43,708 nucleotides of DNA. Source: an uncultured Lamprocystis sp. GTDB taxonomy: Bacteria > Pseudomonadota > Gammaproteobacteria > Chromatiales > Chromatiaceae. Of this stretch, positions 25,943 through 36,786 are shown in pieces (position 1 is the stretch's first letter; every line of letters starts with the position of its first letter). The translations under genes and the position numbers were made by a program. Under the pieces are notes generated by a model. The model had not been told where the DNA came from. It was given only the letters and a program-made list of their open reading frames with translations, and ran no database searches. The stretch spans positions 1 to 43,708 of the forward strand of contig NZ_CAIZIZ010000121.1 in NCBI RefSeq assembly GCF_903933125.1. Reading direction: 5' to 3'.

Positions 25943-27178
25943 CTAGAAATTGCCCCGGAACCAACTGCCCATGCGCGACCAAACGCCCTTGATGCCCCCG
26001 CCGGCACTGAGGTCGGGACGCTTGGCGAAGCGGTTCTGGCGCGCATAGATCAGCAGACCGACGCTGGTGGCGAATACCGGGTTGCGCATCACCTCATCCA
26101 TGCCGATGACGTACTGTGGTGTGCCCAGGCGGACGGGCATGTGAAAGACTTCCTCCGCCAGTTCGATCAGCCCCTGCATCTTGGCGCTGCCGCCGGTGAG
26201 CACGACGCCGCCGGCGACCAGGTCCTCAAAACCGCTGCGACGCAACTCATTGCGCAGCAGGGTGAGCAACTCCTCGTAACGTGGCTCCACCACCTCCGAG
26301 AGGGTCTGGCGCGAGAGCCGCCGCGGCGGGCGATCGCCGATACTCGGGACTTCGATGGTCTCACTGCCGGCAGCGAGTTGGGTCAGAGCACAGGCGTGCC
26401 GGATTTTGATCTGCTCCGCGTGCTGCGTGGGTGTACGCAACGCGACCGCGATGTCGTTGGTGACCTGATCGCCGGCGATCGGGATCACCGCCGTGTGACG
26501 GATGGCGCCATCGGTGAAAACGGCCATATCGGTGGTGCCGCCGCCGATGTCGACCAGGCACACCCCCAACTCCTTCTCATCCTCGCCGAGCACAGAATAG
26601 GAGGCGCTGAGTTGTTCCAGGACCAGATCGTCGACTTCCAGGCCGCAGCGGCGAATGCACTTCAGGATATTCTGGGCCGCGCTGACCGCACCGGTGACCA
26701 TGTGCACCCGCGCCTCCAGGCGCACGCCGCACATGCCGATCGGTTCGCGGATGCCCTCCTGGTCATCGATGATGAATTCCTGGGGGAGGATGTGGAGCAG
26801 TTGCTGGTCGGCCGGGATGGCGACAGCCCGCGCGGAGTCGAGCACCCGATCCACATCCGCCTGGGTGACTTCACGATCCTTGATCGGCGTGGTGCCGTGA
26901 GAATTGAGGCTGCGGATATGGCTGCCGGCGATCCCCGCGTGGACCGAGTGGATCTCGCACCCGGCCATCAGTTCGGCCTCTTCCACCGCGCGCTGAATGG
27001 ACGCGACGGTGGACTCGATGTCCACCACCACGCCTTTTTTCAGACCGCGGGACGGATGGGTCCCGACCCCGATGATCTCGATCTGGTCATCGTCTTTCAG
27101 TTCGCCGACCAGGGCGGCGATCTTGGAGGTGCCGATGTCCAGGCCCACCAGCAGGTTCCTGTCGTTACGTCGTGACAT
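25943..27178 (-). CDS. ftsA: Cell-division protein FtsA
   Basis: This 411-residue actin-like ATPase tethers FtsZ to the inner membrane. The phosphate-1 motif VGLDIGTSKIAALV lies near residue 11, phosphate-2 VDIGGGTTDMAVF near residue 208, and the adenosine-site GGVVLTGGSAKMQGL near residue 330. The last residues GVWSRMGSWFRGNF form the amphipathic membrane-binding helix. The ATG at 27178 begins 7 nt after the ftsQ stop, so the two are probably translated together. Confidence 0.97.
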   Translation of the reverse strand: MSRRNDRNLLVGLDIGTSKIAALVGELKDDDQIEIIGVGTHPSRGLKKGVVVDIESTVASIQRAVEEAELMAGCEIHSVHAGIAGSHIRSLNSHGTTPIKDREVTQADVDRVLDSARAVAIPADQQLLHILPQEFIIDDQEGIREPIGMCGVRLEARVHMVTGAVSAAQNILKCIRRCGLEVDDLVLEQLSASYSVLGEDEKELGVCLVDIGGGTTDMAVFTDGAIRHTAVIPIAGDQVTNDIAVALRTPTQHAEQIKIRHACALTQLAAGSETIEVPSIGDRPPRRLSRQTLSEVVEPRYEELLTLLRNELRRSGFEDLVAGGVVLTGGSAKMQGLIELAEEVFHMPVRLGTPQYVIGMDEVMRNPVFATSVGLLIYARQNRFAKRPDLSAGGGIKGVWSRMGSWFRGNF

Positions 27179-27185
27179 GCCGTTG

Positions 27186-28286
27186 TTAACCCCGTTTGCC
27201 TGTTCGCTCTTGCGGCGTCGCCCCCGGGCGTGCGGGACCCACCTGTGTTAATGCCGGCGACGCCGTCCGGGTCGCTGCCCGCGCGGCCGGCTGGGTCGGT
27301 GTCGATACTCTTGGTTTGGTTGTTGTTCCGGATCTTGGCTTGACCGCGCCTGCCTTTGGCTCGGCGGTCGGCGCGCGCGCCTTCGGCGCGGTCGGTGTCT
27401 GCGCCTTGGCACGTGCCGCCGGTTTCGGTTGAGACTTCGCCCGCTGTTGTCCCTTGGGCTGGACCCGCGCCTTCGCCTGCGACTTTTGCCGGCTCGGGGT
27501 CTTGGTCTGCACCGGTGTTTCCGTTGGCGTCTCCAGCGCCGCTTGGCGCGCCCATCGCACCGCGAATCCGTTGCTGTAGCGCAGGTCCACGACCTCCGCC
27601 CGGCCGGCCGCATCCAGTTGCGGTGCCGCGCCGATGAAGCGCGCAAGACGTTCTTCGATAGCGCTGTTGCCCAGTTCGAGGCGCGCTCTGGAGACCAGTC
27701 CGACGCGCCAGGCCCCGCGGGCGTCCACCGTCAGGGTGTCGATCAGGTGACCCGCCAACATCAGTTGGTCGCGCCACTGGAGGTAGCGCTGGACCAGTTC
27801 GGGGGCGCGCTGCTCGTCGCCTTCAAGCATCGGTAATCCGGCCGGGATCGTGCCGGTACTGGGCCGAAACACCACGCCATCAGCGGTGACCAGTCCGTCG
27901 CCTTTCCAGCGTGCAACCGGTTTGTGTTCGTTGACTCGTACTTGGAGCCGGTCGGGCCAGACCCGGCGGATGCTCGCTCCGCCCACCCAGGCCAGTTCCT
28001 CGGCGGCGCGTTTGAGATCCGCCAGATCGGCGGTCAGGAAGCCGCCATTCAGCCGCTTGACCAAGGTCTCACGTAATTGCTGCGACGAGTGATGGTGCAA
28101 TTCGCCCTGCACCTCGATCATGCGCACCGGCAGCAGTCGTGGTTCCCAATAGCCGAAGGCCCAGACGCCGCCGGCCATGACCGCCAGCAGGAGGACGCCG
28201 GTCAGGGCGCGCAGCCGCGTCGGCCGGGTGGCCGGCGGCGTCGGTTCCTGGAGATTCGGGAGGATGGCGGCGACAGACTCAGACAC
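27186..28286 (-). CDS. ftsQ: Cell-division protein FtsQ with long basic C-terminal tail
   Basis: The 366-residue divisome protein has a short cytoplasmic N terminus, one membrane span at about 28-46, and a POTRA domain starting [11 protein letters not shown] at residue 51. The beta-domain ends near [15 protein letters not shown] (residue 251). In most gammaproteobacteria FtsQ stops about there. Here about 115 further residues follow, rich in Lys, Arg, Pro, Ala, Thr and Gln with almost no acidic side chains. By topology this tail is periplasmic, where it could touch peptidoglycan or other divisome parts. The GTG start at 28286 overlaps ddl by 8 nt. Confidence 0.93.
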   Translation of the reverse strand: MSESVAAILPNLQEPTPPATRPTRLRALTGVLLLAVMAGGVWAFGYWEPRLLPVRMIEVQGELHHHSSQQLRETLVKRLNGGFLTADLADLKRAAEELAWVGGASIRRVWPDRLQVRVNEHKPVARWKGDGLVTADGVVFRPSTGTIPAGLPMLEGDEQRAPELVQRYLQWRDQLMLAGHLIDTLTVDARGAWRVGLVSRARLELGNSAIEERLARFIGAAPQLDAAGRAEVVDLRYSNGFAVRWARQAALETPTETPVQTKTPSRQKSQAKARVQPKGQQRAKSQPKPAARAKAQTPTAPKARAPTAEPKAGAVKPRSGTTTKPRVSTPTQPAARAATRTASPALTQVGPARPGATPQERTGKRG

Positions 28287-29202
28287 GGTTCAGACTCGTC
28301 TCCAGAATGCGGATCACCAGCGATTCGAAGTCGATTCCCGCGGCGCGCGCGGCCATCGGCACCAGGCTGTGATCGGTCATCCCGGGCACCGTATTGATCT
28401 CCAGCAAGTAGGCGCGGCCCGCGTCGTCCACCATCAGGTCGACGCGACCCCAGCCGCTCGCGCCGACCGTATCGAAAGCATCCAGGGCCAATTGCCGCAA
28501 CGCCTGTTCTTGCGCTGTCGGCAGTCCGCAAGGACAGTGGTAGCAGGTATTATCGGCCCGGTATTTGGCGTCGTAATCGTAGAAAGCGTGCGGTGTTTCC
28601 AACCGGATCAACGGCAGTGCCTCACGCCCGAGGATCGCACAGGTGTACTCGGCGCCCGCAATCCAGCGCTCCGCGAGCACCAGCGAGTCATAGGTCCGTG
28701 CCAGTTCCCAGGCCGCCGCCAGGGTCGCGGCGTCCGTCACCCGCGCCATGCCGATACTGGAGCCTTCGCGCGCGGGCTTGACCATCAGCGGGAAGCCGAT
28801 GGCCGCGGCCGCCGCCAGGTCCGCATCCGTGCGCAGCAGGACCGATTCCGCCGTCGGGAGTCCGGCACCTGCCCAGGCGAGCTTGGTCCGGTATTTGTCC
28901 ATCCCGAGCGCGGAGCCCAACACGCCGGAGCCGGTGTAGGGCAGCGCGATGGTCTCCAGAAAACCCTGGATCACCCCATCCTCACCGCCGCGTCCGTGCA
29001 GGATGATGAAGGCGCGGTCATAGTCCCCCGCGCGCAGTTGCTCCAGGACGGTGTCGTCCGGGTCGAGCGGATGCGCGTCCACCCCGCGGGCGCGCAGGGC
29101 GTTGAGCACCGCGTTCCCGCTGTTCAGAGAGATCTCACGCTCGGCGGCCCGGCCGCCCAGCAGGACGGCCACCTTGCCGAAAGGCTGCGGTTGCGCTGTC
29201 AT
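28279..29202 (-). CDS. ddl: D-alanine--D-alanine ligase
   Basis: The 307-residue ATP-grasp enzyme joins two D-alanines for the muramyl pentapeptide. [20 protein letters not shown] near the N terminus matches the substrate-binding start of DdlB, with RAA in place of the common [18 protein letters not shown] near residue 280 holds the metal- and phosphate-binding residues. I chose the ATG at 29202, whose A is shared with the murC stop. A GTG at 29205 is one codon earlier. In many relatives murB lies between murC and ddl, but not here. Confidence 0.96.
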   Translation of the reverse strand: MTAQPQPFGKVAVLLGGRAAEREISLNSGNAVLNALRARGVDAHPLDPDDTVLEQLRAGDYDRAFIILHGRGGEDGVIQGFLETIALPYTGSGVLGSALGMDKYRTKLAWAGAGLPTAESVLLRTDADLAAAAAIGFPLMVKPAREGSSIGMARVTDAATLAAAWELARTYDSLVLAERWIAGAEYTCAILGREALPLIRLETPHAFYDYDAKYRADNTCYHCPCGLPTAQEQALRQLALDAFDTVGASGWGRVDLMVDDAGRAYLLEINTVPGMTDHSLVPMAARAAGIDFESLVIRILETSLNRV

Positions 29203-30707
29203 CACAGTCCCCCCTCGATGCCGATCCGCTCCGGGCGCCGCGGGCGATCGACGAGCCCAGTGTCTTCGCGCGAGGCGTTGCCGGTGTTGTTCATTAGGAG
29301 TCCGGGCAGGCGGGCCGCCAGGCTGCCGATGTCACCGGCGCCCATCAGCAACACCAGGTCGCCGTCCTGAAGGAGATTGCCGAGCAGTGTCGGAACCTCG
29401 CTGAGGTCCTGCGCGAAGACCGGGTCGAGGACGCCGCGGGTGCGGATGGCGCGACTCAGTGAGCGGCCGTCGGCACCGGCGATCGGCGCCTCTCCGGCCG
29501 GATAGACGTCACCCAGGATCAACAGATCCGGCGTGGAAAGGATCTGCGCGAAATCATCGAACTGCTCCTGGGTGCGCGTATACCGGTGCGGCTGGAACAC
29601 CAGTACCAGACGGCGGTCGGGCCAGCCCCCGCGCGCTGCGGCCAGGGTGGCGGCCACCTCGCGCGGGTGGTGACCATAGTCGTCCACCAGTGTCAGGCGG
29701 CGGCCCATGGCATCCCGCACCTCAGTCACGACGAAACGGCGGCCGACCCCCTGGAATCCGGCCAGCGCCCGGCCGATGGCGCCTTCGTCCACGCCCAGTT
29801 CCAGTGCCACGGCGATGGCCGCCAGAGCGTTCAGGACGTTGTGACGGCCGGGCAGGTTCAACTCCACGGGGAAGGGGGCCGCGAGGCTCGCGCTATGCAC
29901 CTCAAAGTACATCCGCAACCCATCCTGCCGGATGTTTTCGGCACGCACATCCGCTTCGGGGCGGGTCCCGTAGGTCCGCACCGGGCGCGGCACCTGCGGC
30001 TCCAGTGCGCGCACCTCGTCATCGTCGATACACAACACCGCCAGTCCATAGAAGGGCAGGTGGTGCAGGAACTCCATGAAGGTATTACGTAACCGATTGA
30101 AGTCGTTGCCGTAGGTCACCATGTGGTCGGCATCGATGTTGGTGACGATCGACACCATGGGTTGGAGATACAAAAACGACGCGTCGCTCTCATCGGCCTC
30201 CGCCACCAGATATTTGCTGGTGCCGAGCTTGGCATTGGCCCCCGCGCTGTTGAGCCGGCCGCCGATCACGAAGGTGGGGTCGAGCCCGCCCTCGGCCAGG
30301 ATGCTGGCCACCAGGCTGGTGGTCGTGGTCTTGCCGTGGGTGCCGGCCACGGCCACGCCGTAATAGAAACGCATCAGTTCGGCGAGCATCTCGGCGCGGC
30401 GCACCAGCGGGATGCGGCGCGCGCGCGCCGCGATGATCTCCGGGTTGGATTCATCAATGGCGCTGGACACCACCACCGCATCCGCGTGCGTGACCTGCTC
30501 GGCGCGATGGCCGATGAAGACCGCGATACCCAGACGGCGCAGGCGTGTGGTGGTCTCACTCTCGCGCTGATCCGAGCCCGTGACCTCGTAACCCAGGTTA
30601 GCCGTCAGTTCGGCGATTCCGCTCATTCCGGATCCGCCCACGCCGATGAAATGCAGGCGACGGACCCGGCCCATGTTGGCGGCAGTGTGGTGCAGATGAC
30701 GGTTCAT
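29202..30707 (-). CDS. murC: UDP-N-acetylmuramate--L-alanine ligase
   Basis: This 501-residue cytoplasmic ligase adds L-alanine to UDP-MurNAc, the first step of peptide-stem synthesis. [17 protein letters not shown] near residue 18 binds the UDP part, and [13 protein letters not shown] near residue 120 is the ATP P-loop. The [10 protein letters not shown] motif near residue 342 is typical of MurC. The ATG overlaps the murG stop by 4 nt. Confidence 0.97.
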   Translation of the reverse strand: MNRHLHHTAANMGRVRRLHFIGVGGSGMSGIAELTANLGYEVTGSDQRESETTTRLRRLGIAVFIGHRAEQVTHADAVVVSSAIDESNPEIIAARARRIPLVRRAEMLAELMRFYYGVAVAGTHGKTTTTSLVASILAEGGLDPTFVIGGRLNSAGANAKLGTSKYLVAEADESDASFLYLQPMVSIVTNIDADHMVTYGNDFNRLRNTFMEFLHHLPFYGLAVLCIDDDEVRALEPQVPRPVRTYGTRPEADVRAENIRQDGLRMYFEVHSASLAAPFPVELNLPGRHNVLNALAAIAVALELGVDEGAIGRALAGFQGVGRRFVVTEVRDAMGRRLTLVDDYGHHPREVAATLAAARGGWPDRRLVLVFQPHRYTRTQEQFDDFAQILSTPDLLILGDVYPAGEAPIAGADGRSLSRAIRTRGVLDPVFAQDLSEVPTLLGNLLQDGDLVLLMGAGDIGSLAARLPGLLMNNTGNASREDTGLVDRPRRPERIGIEGGL

Positions 30708-31783
30708 AAACGGGCGAACTCCAGGCAGGCGGCGGCGATCTGTTCCACAGCGGCCGGCGTGGCACGGGTGCGCGCCGCTTCGGCCATCGTGAGCAGCCGC
30801 GAGCGGTCGGCGAGTAATGTCTCAAGGGTCATGGCGAGTCCGGCCGGGTCGAGGTCGCGCTGGATAATCAGGAGGGCCGCGCCGACCTCGGTCAGATAAT
30901 GGGCGTTGCTGACTTGATGGTCGTCGACTGCATGGGGGTAGGGCACCAGGATCGCGCCCAACCCCGCCGCCGCCAGCTCCGAGACCGTCAGCGCCCCGGC
31001 GCGGCACACCACCAGATCGGCCCAGGCGTAGGCCTGCGCCATGTCGTTGATAAAGGCGGTGACCTCTGCCGCAACTCCCGCCTGGCGATAGGCGGCTTGA
31101 GCCGCCTCCAGGGTCCGCTCACCGGCCTGATGCCGCACCATTGGGCGGCTCGCCTCCGGCAGCCGGGCCAGCGCCAGCGGCAGGATCTCGTTGAGCACCT
31201 GGGCGCCCAGCGAGCCGCCCACCACCAGCACATGTGCCGGGCCGGTGCGGCCGGCGAAGCGCTCACGCGGCGGCGGCAGCGCGGCGATCACGGGGCGCAC
31301 CGGATTGCCGGTCGCGATGGCGTTGCGGGCCTGGGGGAAGCTGCCGGGGAAGGCTTCGAACACCCGGCTGGCGATGCGGGCCAGCCACTGGTTGGTCAGG
31401 CCCGGAATCGCGTTTTGTTCATGGATCACCAGGGGTATCCCCAGCACGCGGGCGGCCAATCCGCCGGGTCCGGAAACGAATCCGCCCATTCCAAGGATGA
31501 CCGCGGGGCGGCGGCGGCGCAGGATGGTCCAGGCCTGTCGCAGTGCGCCGAGCAATTTGAACGGACCGCTCAGGACCGCCCCGAGCCCTTTCCCGCGCAG
31601 GCCGGCGATCTCCACCCACTCCAGGTCGAACCCATGGTCGGGGACCAGGCGCGACTCCATCCCGCGGCGCGTGCCGATCCAAAAGACCTCCGCGCCGCTG
31701 GCGCGCAGTGCCTCGGCGACCGCCAGGGCCGGGAAAACGTGGCCGCCGGTGCCCCCGGCCATGACGCCTATGCGCGGAGCCAT
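30704..31783 (-). CDS. murG: Lipid II synthase MurG
   Basis: The 359-residue glycosyltransferase adds GlcNAc to lipid I on the inner face of the membrane. [18 protein letters not shown] at residues 6-23 is the family's N-terminal loop. [20 protein letters not shown] near residue 268 binds UDP-GlcNAc. I placed the start at the ATG at 31783, which overlaps the ftsW end by 16 nt. The frame stays open for another 278 codons upstream, but that part only shadows ftsW. Confidence 0.97.
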   Translation of the reverse strand: MAPRIGVMAGGTGGHVFPALAVAEALRASGAEVFWIGTRRGMESRLVPDHGFDLEWVEIAGLRGKGLGAVLSGPFKLLGALRQAWTILRRRRPAVILGMGGFVSGPGGLAARVLGIPLVIHEQNAIPGLTNQWLARIASRVFEAFPGSFPQARNAIATGNPVRPVIAALPPPRERFAGRTGPAHVLVVGGSLGAQVLNEILPLALARLPEASRPMVRHQAGERTLEAAQAAYRQAGVAAEVTAFINDMAQAYAWADLVVCRAGALTVSELAAAGLGAILVPYPHAVDDHQVSNAHYLTEVGAALLIIQRDLDPAGLAMTLETLLADRSRLLTMAEAARTRATPAAVEQIAAACLEFARL

Positions 31784-32976
31784 GGCATCCCCCGCGGCAG
31801 CGTGGTCTCCGACGCCTCCTGGCGGACGGTCGCGTCGATGCGCAGCAGGATCGCGATGGCTACACAGGCTACGATGAGACTGTTGCTGCCATAGCTCAAA
31901 AAGGGCAGCGTCAGCCCCTTGGTCGGCAGCATGCCGGAGTTGACCCCGATGTTCACGAAGGCTTGGAGGCCGAGCCACAAGCCGATGCCCTGCGCCGTGT
32001 AACCCGCGAACCGCTGACCCACGGCCTCCGCGCGGGCGCCGATACTGAAAGCGCGCCAGGAGATGAAGGCAAAGGCACCGATGATGGTCAGCATCCCGAC
32101 CAGACCCAGTTCCTCCGCGATCACCGAGGCCAGAAAGTCGGTGTGTGCCTCGGGCAGGAAATATTGCTTCTGGATACCGTTGCCGAGCCCGACACCCAGC
32201 CACTCCCCCCGTCCAAAGCCGATCAGCGCCTGACTGAGCTGGTAGCCCGAGGCGAAGGGGTCTTCCCAGGGGTTGAGGAAGGACAGGATGCGGCGCATCC
32301 GGTACTCGGAAGTCAGGACCAGGAAGGCGAGCCCGGTGATGACCGTACCGAACAGCACGGCGAAGGGCATGACGCTGACCCCGCCGAGAAACAGCATCCC
32401 CATGACCGTCGCCAGCATCACGGCCGTGGTGCCGAAGTCCGGTTGTTTCAAAATCAGGGCGGCGGCGATCCCGATCAAAATCATCGGACGGATGAAGCCG
32501 GCCAGTTCGGTGGTGACCGACTGCGCGTGGCGCACCAGATAGCCGGCGATGTAAAGCACCGCGAACAGCTTGACGAATTCGGAAGGTTGCAGGTTCAACG
32601 GACCCAGCGGGATCCACCGGTTGGCCCCATTGACACTATGGCCCACCCCGGGGAGCAGGAGCAGGATCAGTGAAGCGACCCCGAGCAGGAACAGCCAGAC
32701 CCCGGAGCGTTCCCACCAACTGACCGGGACGGTGAAGGCGAGGACCGCCGCGCTCAGGGCCAGTCCCAGGGCGATGGCCTGACGGACCACGAAAAAGAAG
32801 GGGTCTTTGCAGCAGGTGTCGCCGACGGTCATCGAGGCCGATGCCACCATGATGAACCCGAACGACAGGAGTCCCAGCACGACCACCAGCAGCGGGAAGT
32901 CGAACGCCGCCGGGCGCTCGCGCCGCCGCCTGCCGGCAACGCCCCAGCGCTTGGTCTGACGGGTGGCCGCGGTCAT
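31768..32976 (-). CDS. ftsW: Septal peptidoglycan polymerase FtsW
   Basis: The 402-residue SEDS-family membrane protein has about ten spans and works with FtsI to polymerise lipid II at the septum. A basic cytoplasmic start precedes FDFPLLVVVLGLLSFGFIMV. Family segments include NGANRWIPLGPLNLQPSEFVKL near residue 125 and the C-terminal LPTKGLTLPFLSYGSNSLIV. The ATG overlaps the murD stop by 4 nt. Confidence 0.97.
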   Translation of the reverse strand: MTAATRQTKRWGVAGRRRRERPAAFDFPLLVVVLGLLSFGFIMVASASMTVGDTCCKDPFFFVVRQAIALGLALSAAVLAFTVPVSWWERSGVWLFLLGVASLILLLLPGVGHSVNGANRWIPLGPLNLQPSEFVKLFAVLYIAGYLVRHAQSVTTELAGFIRPMILIGIAAALILKQPDFGTTAVMLATVMGMLFLGGVSVMPFAVLFGTVITGLAFLVLTSEYRMRRILSFLNPWEDPFASGYQLSQALIGFGRGEWLGVGLGNGIQKQYFLPEAHTDFLASVIAEELGLVGMLTIIGAFAFISWRAFSIGARAEAVGQRFAGYTAQGIGLWLGLQAFVNIGVNSGMLPTKGLTLPFLSYGSNSLIVACVAIAILLRIDATVRQEASETTLPRGMPWLRA

Positions 32977-34328
32977 CGCGCCAACCGCCGCACCGCGTCG
33001 GCGAAGACCCGACCGCGATGCTCATAGTTGTCGAACATGTCGAAGCTGGCGCAGGCGGGTGAGAGCAGGACGGCATCACCGGGTTGCGCCAGGCCGGCGG
33101 CCTGGCGGACGGCGTCCGCCATGTCCGTCGCCTGGACCAGCGGCGCCAGGCCGTTGATCACCTGCCTGATCAGCGGGGCGTCGCGTCCGATCAACACCAC
33201 GGCGCGGGCGGCGCGGGCGACCGCCGGCGCCAGCGGCGCAAAGTCCGCGCCCTTGCCGTCGCCGCCCGCGATCAACACGACCCGGCGGTGACTGCCCGGC
33301 GTCACCAGTCCATCCAGCGCGGCCACCGTGGCGCCGGGGTTGGTCCCCTTGGAGTCGTCAACCCAGCGCACCCCGGCGTGGGTGCAGACCAACTGACTGC
33401 GATGGGCCAGTCCGGCGAAGGTCCGCAGGACCTCCAGGCAGGGTGCGAGCGGCAGGTCGCAGGCCTCGGCCAGGGCCAGCGCGGCCAGGGCATTGGCCAG
33501 GTTGTGCCGGCCCGTGATCAGGACCTCATCCGCGCGCAGCAGACGCGCGTCGCCCCGGCACAGCCAGTGCGCGCCGTCGACCTCGCACAACCCGTAGTCA
33601 CCGGCGGTCGGCGTGCCCAGGGTGAAACCGAGTTCGCGCGCGCTGGTGCGCGCCATTGCCACGACCCGCGGGTCATCCCGATTGACGACCGCCACCAGGG
33701 CGCGGTCATAGATACGCGCCTTGGCCGCCGCGTAGGCGGCGAAATCCGGATAGCGATCCAGATGATCGGCCGAGAGATTGAGCACCACGGCCGCCTGGGC
33801 GCAGAGTCCGTGCGTGGTCTCGAGCTGGAAGCTCGACAACTCCAGCACATAGAGCTCCGCCGTGTCGTCCTGCAGGTCCAGGACCGGTTCGCCGAGATTG
33901 CCGCCGACCGGCGCGCGCCGCCCGGCGCGCTGCGCCATCAGCCCCAGGAGTGTCGTGACCGTGCTCTTGCCGTTGGAGCCGGTGATGGCGCAGATCGGTG
34001 CCTGGGCCGTCCGGACGAACAGCTCCACGTCGCCGATCACCGGTACCCCGCGGGCCAGTGCCTGCTGGATCAGCGGTTCGGCGACCGGGACGCCGGGGCT
34101 CACCACCAGTTGCTCGGCGGCGGCGAAGGCCGCCGGGTCAAAGCCGCCGACGAAGACCGCCACCTCGGGGAATGCTTCGCGGATTTCGGCGAGTCCGGGC
34201 GGGTTGGGTCGGGTGTCGGTCACCGCCACCCACAGGCCCCGGGCACGCAGGAAGCGGACGCAGGAGACGCCGGTTTTGCCCAGACCGACCACCAGCGTCT
34301 TTCCCGCGGGAAGTGGCGCGTGCTTCAT
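32973..34328 (-). CDS. murD: UDP-MurNAc-L-Ala--D-Glu ligase
   Basis: This 451-residue ligase adds D-glutamate to the peptide stem. TLVVGLGKTGVSCVRFL near residue 11 binds the UDP group, and ITGSNGKSTVTTLLG near residue 110 is the P-loop. WVDDSKGTNPGATVAAL lies in the C-terminal domain. The ATG at 34328 shares its A with the mraY stop, which marks tight translational coupling. The much longer open frame upstream is only mraY read in another frame. Confidence 0.97.
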   Translation of the reverse strand: MKHAPLPAGKTLVVGLGKTGVSCVRFLRARGLWVAVTDTRPNPPGLAEIREAFPEVAVFVGGFDPAAFAAAEQLVVSPGVPVAEPLIQQALARGVPVIGDVELFVRTAQAPICAITGSNGKSTVTTLLGLMAQRAGRRAPVGGNLGEPVLDLQDDTAELYVLELSSFQLETTHGLCAQAAVVLNLSADHLDRYPDFAAYAAAKARIYDRALVAVVNRDDPRVVAMARTSARELGFTLGTPTAGDYGLCEVDGAHWLCRGDARLLRADEVLITGRHNLANALAALALAEACDLPLAPCLEVLRTFAGLAHRSQLVCTHAGVRWVDDSKGTNPGATVAALDGLVTPGSHRRVVLIAGGDGKGADFAPLAPAVARAARAVVLIGRDAPLIRQVINGLAPLVQATDMADAVRQAAGLAQPGDAVLLSPACASFDMFDNYEHRGRVFADAVRRLAR

Positions 34329-35410
34329 CAGCGGATCTTCAGGCTGGCGAGCCCGACCAGGACCAGCACCACGGTCACGATCCAGAAACGGACGATGACG
34401 CGCGGCTCGGGCCAGCCCTGAAGCTCGAAATGGTGGTGCAAGGGGGCCATACGGAAGATGCGCCGGCCGGTCAGCTTGAACGACAGCACCTGCAACATCA
34501 CGGAGACGGTCTCCGCGACGAAGATACCGCCCATGATGAACAGCACCAACTCCTGGCGCACCGCGACCGCCACCACACCCAAGGCCGCGCCCAGGGCCAG
34601 CGCGCCGACGTCGCCCATGAAGACCTGGGCCGGATACGCATTGAACCAGAGGAAGCCGAGCCCGGCGCCGACCAGTGCGCCACAGAAGATAAACAGTTCG
34701 CCGACCTCTTTGATATGGGGAATGCGCAGGTAGTTGGCGATCTCGAAGTGCCCGGCGGCATAGACGAAGATCGCGAGTGCCCCGGCCACCAGGACGGTCG
34801 GCATGGTGGCGAGCCCGTCGAGGCCGTCGGTCAGGTTCACCGCGTTGCTGGACCCGACAATGACAAAATAGGCCAGCAGAATGAACCAGGGGCCGAGCTG
34901 GAGCGACACGTTCTTCAGATAGGGAATGAGCAGCGCGGTCTCCGCGGGGGTGACCGCCGTGACATAGAGTGCGACCGCCGCGATCAGGCCGAAGACGGTC
35001 TGCCACAGATACTTCCAGCGCGCGGCCAGGCCGCGCGGGTTCTTGAGAACCAGTTTCTTGTAATCGTCGACGAGGCCGACGGCACCGAAGGCCAGGGTGG
35101 TCAGCAACACGATCCAGACGTAGCGGTTATGCAGGTCCGCCCACAGCAGGGTGCTGACCCCCACCGCCACCAGAATCAGTGCACCGCCCATGGTCGGCGT
35201 GCCGGACTTGGCCAGATGACTCTGGGGCCCGTCGTCGCGGACCGTCTGGCCGATCTTGTAGGCGCGCAGGCGCCGGATCATGGGCCGGCCGACCATCAGC
35301 GAGATCGCCAGGGCGGTCAGGGTGCCCAGGATCCCGCGCAGGGTCAGGTAGCGGAAGACCGCGAATCCGCTTTCATAACGCGTCAGCCATTCAGTCAGAA
35401 AAAGCAGCAC
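34328..35410 (-). CDS. mraY: Phospho-MurNAc-pentapeptide translocase
   Basis: The 360-residue, ten-span membrane enzyme makes lipid I from UDP-MurNAc-pentapeptide and undecaprenyl phosphate. The family residues are clear: SGTPTMGG near residue 70, GLVDDYKKL near 112 and [14 protein letters not shown] near 190. The GTG start at 35410 follows AGAGG by 6 nt. It competes for the same lipid carrier as the EPS initiating enzyme at 20475. Confidence 0.97.
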   Translation of the reverse strand: MLLFLTEWLTRYESGFAVFRYLTLRGILGTLTALAISLMVGRPMIRRLRAYKIGQTVRDDGPQSHLAKSGTPTMGGALILVAVGVSTLLWADLHNRYVWIVLLTTLAFGAVGLVDDYKKLVLKNPRGLAARWKYLWQTVFGLIAAVALYVTAVTPAETALLIPYLKNVSLQLGPWFILLAYFVIVGSSNAVNLTDGLDGLATMPTVLVAGALAIFVYAAGHFEIANYLRIPHIKEVGELFIFCGALVGAGLGFLWFNAYPAQVFMGDVGALALGAALGVVAVAVRQELVLFIMGGIFVAETVSVMLQVLSFKLTGRRIFRMAPLHHHFELQGWPEPRVIVRFWIVTVVLVLVGLASLKIR

Positions 35411-35421
35411 TCTAGACCTCT

Positions 35422-36786
35422 TTATGCGCCGCAGAGGGCGGTGACGATCCGTTCCATGCGCGCGGTACGGGAACCCTTGACCAGGATCAGGTCATCAGGA
35501 CGCACTACGGTTTGCAGATGGGCGATCAGCGCGCCCTGATCAGTAAAATGCCGCGCGCCCGGACCGAAGGCGGCGCTCGCCGCGGCGCTCTCGGTGCCGA
35601 CCGAGACCAGGCGCTCGACCCCGGCGGCCAGGGCCGCGGTGCCGATCTCGCGGTGCAGCTCCAGCGATTGCGGTCCCAACTCGCCCAGATCGCCCAACAC
35701 CAGCCAGCGACGCCCGGGCAGGCTCATCAGCACCGCGATGGCGGCGCTCAGCGAATCCGGGTTGGCGTTATAGGTATCATCAATAACTCTGACCCCGTTG
35801 CCGAGACGCGGACACAGGCGTCCCGCGACCGGGGTCAACGCGAGCAGGCCGGCCCGCACGGCCGCGAATCCCACTCCCATGGCCAGGGCCGCGGCCGTTG
35901 CGGCCAGCGCGTTCAACACGTTGTGGACGCCGGTCAGGCGTAACTCAAGCGGGTACTCGGCGCCGTCCTGGACCGCCACGAAGCTGGTCCGGAATCCATC
36001 CGCATCCCAGCGTACCTGGACCGACGCGCGCGCTGCACTGAGGTCAGCCGGTGCGTCCAGGGCGAAGGTGCGCAGGGTGCGGCCGGCCGCCAGATCCCGC
36101 CAGAGGGGGGTGTAGGGCGAGTCTCCGGGGACCACGAAGACCCCGTCATCGGCCAGTCCACCGGCAATCTCGCCCTTGGCGCGGGCCACTCCGGCCACGC
36201 TGCCGAAGCCTTCCAGATGGGCGCGTCCGGCGTTGGTGATCAGTGCCACGTCCGGCCGGCCGATGGCGGTCATATAGGCGATCTCGCCCGCGTGGTTGGC
36301 GCCCATCTCCAGCACCAGATACGCCTCGTCGCGGGCAGCCAGCAGAGTCAGCGGCATCCCGATGTCGTTGTTCAGGTTGCCCTGGGTGGCGCGGGTCGGG
36401 CCGGCCTGGGACAGCATGGCCGCGAGCATCTCCTTGACCGTGGTCTTGCCGTTGCTGCCGGTGACCGCGGCCACCCGGCCCGGGAAGCGGTCGCGCCAGG
36501 CCGCGGCGAGCCGTCCGAGACCGGCGCGCGTGTCGTCCACGATCCACTGGGGCAGGTCGAGCGCCAGCGGGTGATCGACCATGGCCGCGGCGGCGCCCTG
36601 GTCGCGCGCGGCCGCCACGTAGGCGTGACCATCGAAGCGCTCGCCGCGCAAGGCCACGAACAGTTGCCCGGTGCAGTCGCGGCGACTGTCGGTCCCGACG
36701 CTGCTGAAGGCGGCGTCGGCCCCCGGGGTTGCCCCCCCGGCGTGTGCGGCGGCCTGCGTCAGCGTCCACATCGACGCGGTCGTCAT
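35422..36786 (-). CDS. murF: UDP-MurNAc-tripeptide--D-Ala-D-Ala ligase
   Basis: This 454-residue ligase adds the D-Ala-D-Ala dipeptide to finish the pentapeptide. [18 protein letters not shown] near residue 108 is the P-loop in its MurF form, and [15 protein letters not shown] near residue 337 is typical of MurF. It lacks the DNPR motif expected of a diaminopimelate-adding MurE. The ATG overlaps the ftsI stop by 4 nt, so no murE lies between them as it does in most relatives. Confidence 0.96.
   Translation of the reverse strand: MTTASMWTLTQAAAHAGGATPGADAAFSSVGTDSRRDCTGQLFVALRGERFDGHAYVAAARDQGAAAAMVDHPLALDLPQWIVDDTRAGLGRLAAAWRDRFPGRVAAVTGSNGKTTVKEMLAAMLSQAGPTRATQGNLNNDIGMPLTLLAARDEAYLVLEMGANHAGEIAYMTAIGRPDVALITNAGRAHLEGFGSVAGVARAKGEIAGGLADDGVFVVPGDSPYTPLWRDLAAGRTLRTFALDAPADLSAARASVQVRWDADGFRTSFVAVQDGAEYPLELRLTGVHNVLNALAATAAALAMGVGFAAVRAGLLALTPVAGRLCPRLGNGVRVIDDTYNANPDSLSAAIAVLMSLPGRRWLVLGDLGELGPQSLELHREIGTAALAAGVERLVSVGTESAAASAAFGPGARHFTDQGALIAHLQTVVRPDDLILVKGSRTARMERIVTALCGA

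Noticed and set aside
31784-32617. Long upstream extension of the murG frame
   Set aside because: It is ftsW read in another frame. MurG starts at its conserved [10 protein letters not shown] region, with an ATG at 31783.
34329-35006. Long upstream extension of the murD frame
   Set aside because: It overlaps mraY, is arginine- and glycine-rich, and MurD begins naturally at 34328.
33084-35539. Long plus-strand open frames opposite murD and mraY
   Set aside because: Same reason: they are antisense shadows of well-supported genes.
35422-36786. Could this be murE instead of murF?
   Set aside because: There is no DNPR motif, and the P-loop and NPDS segments are of the MurF type.
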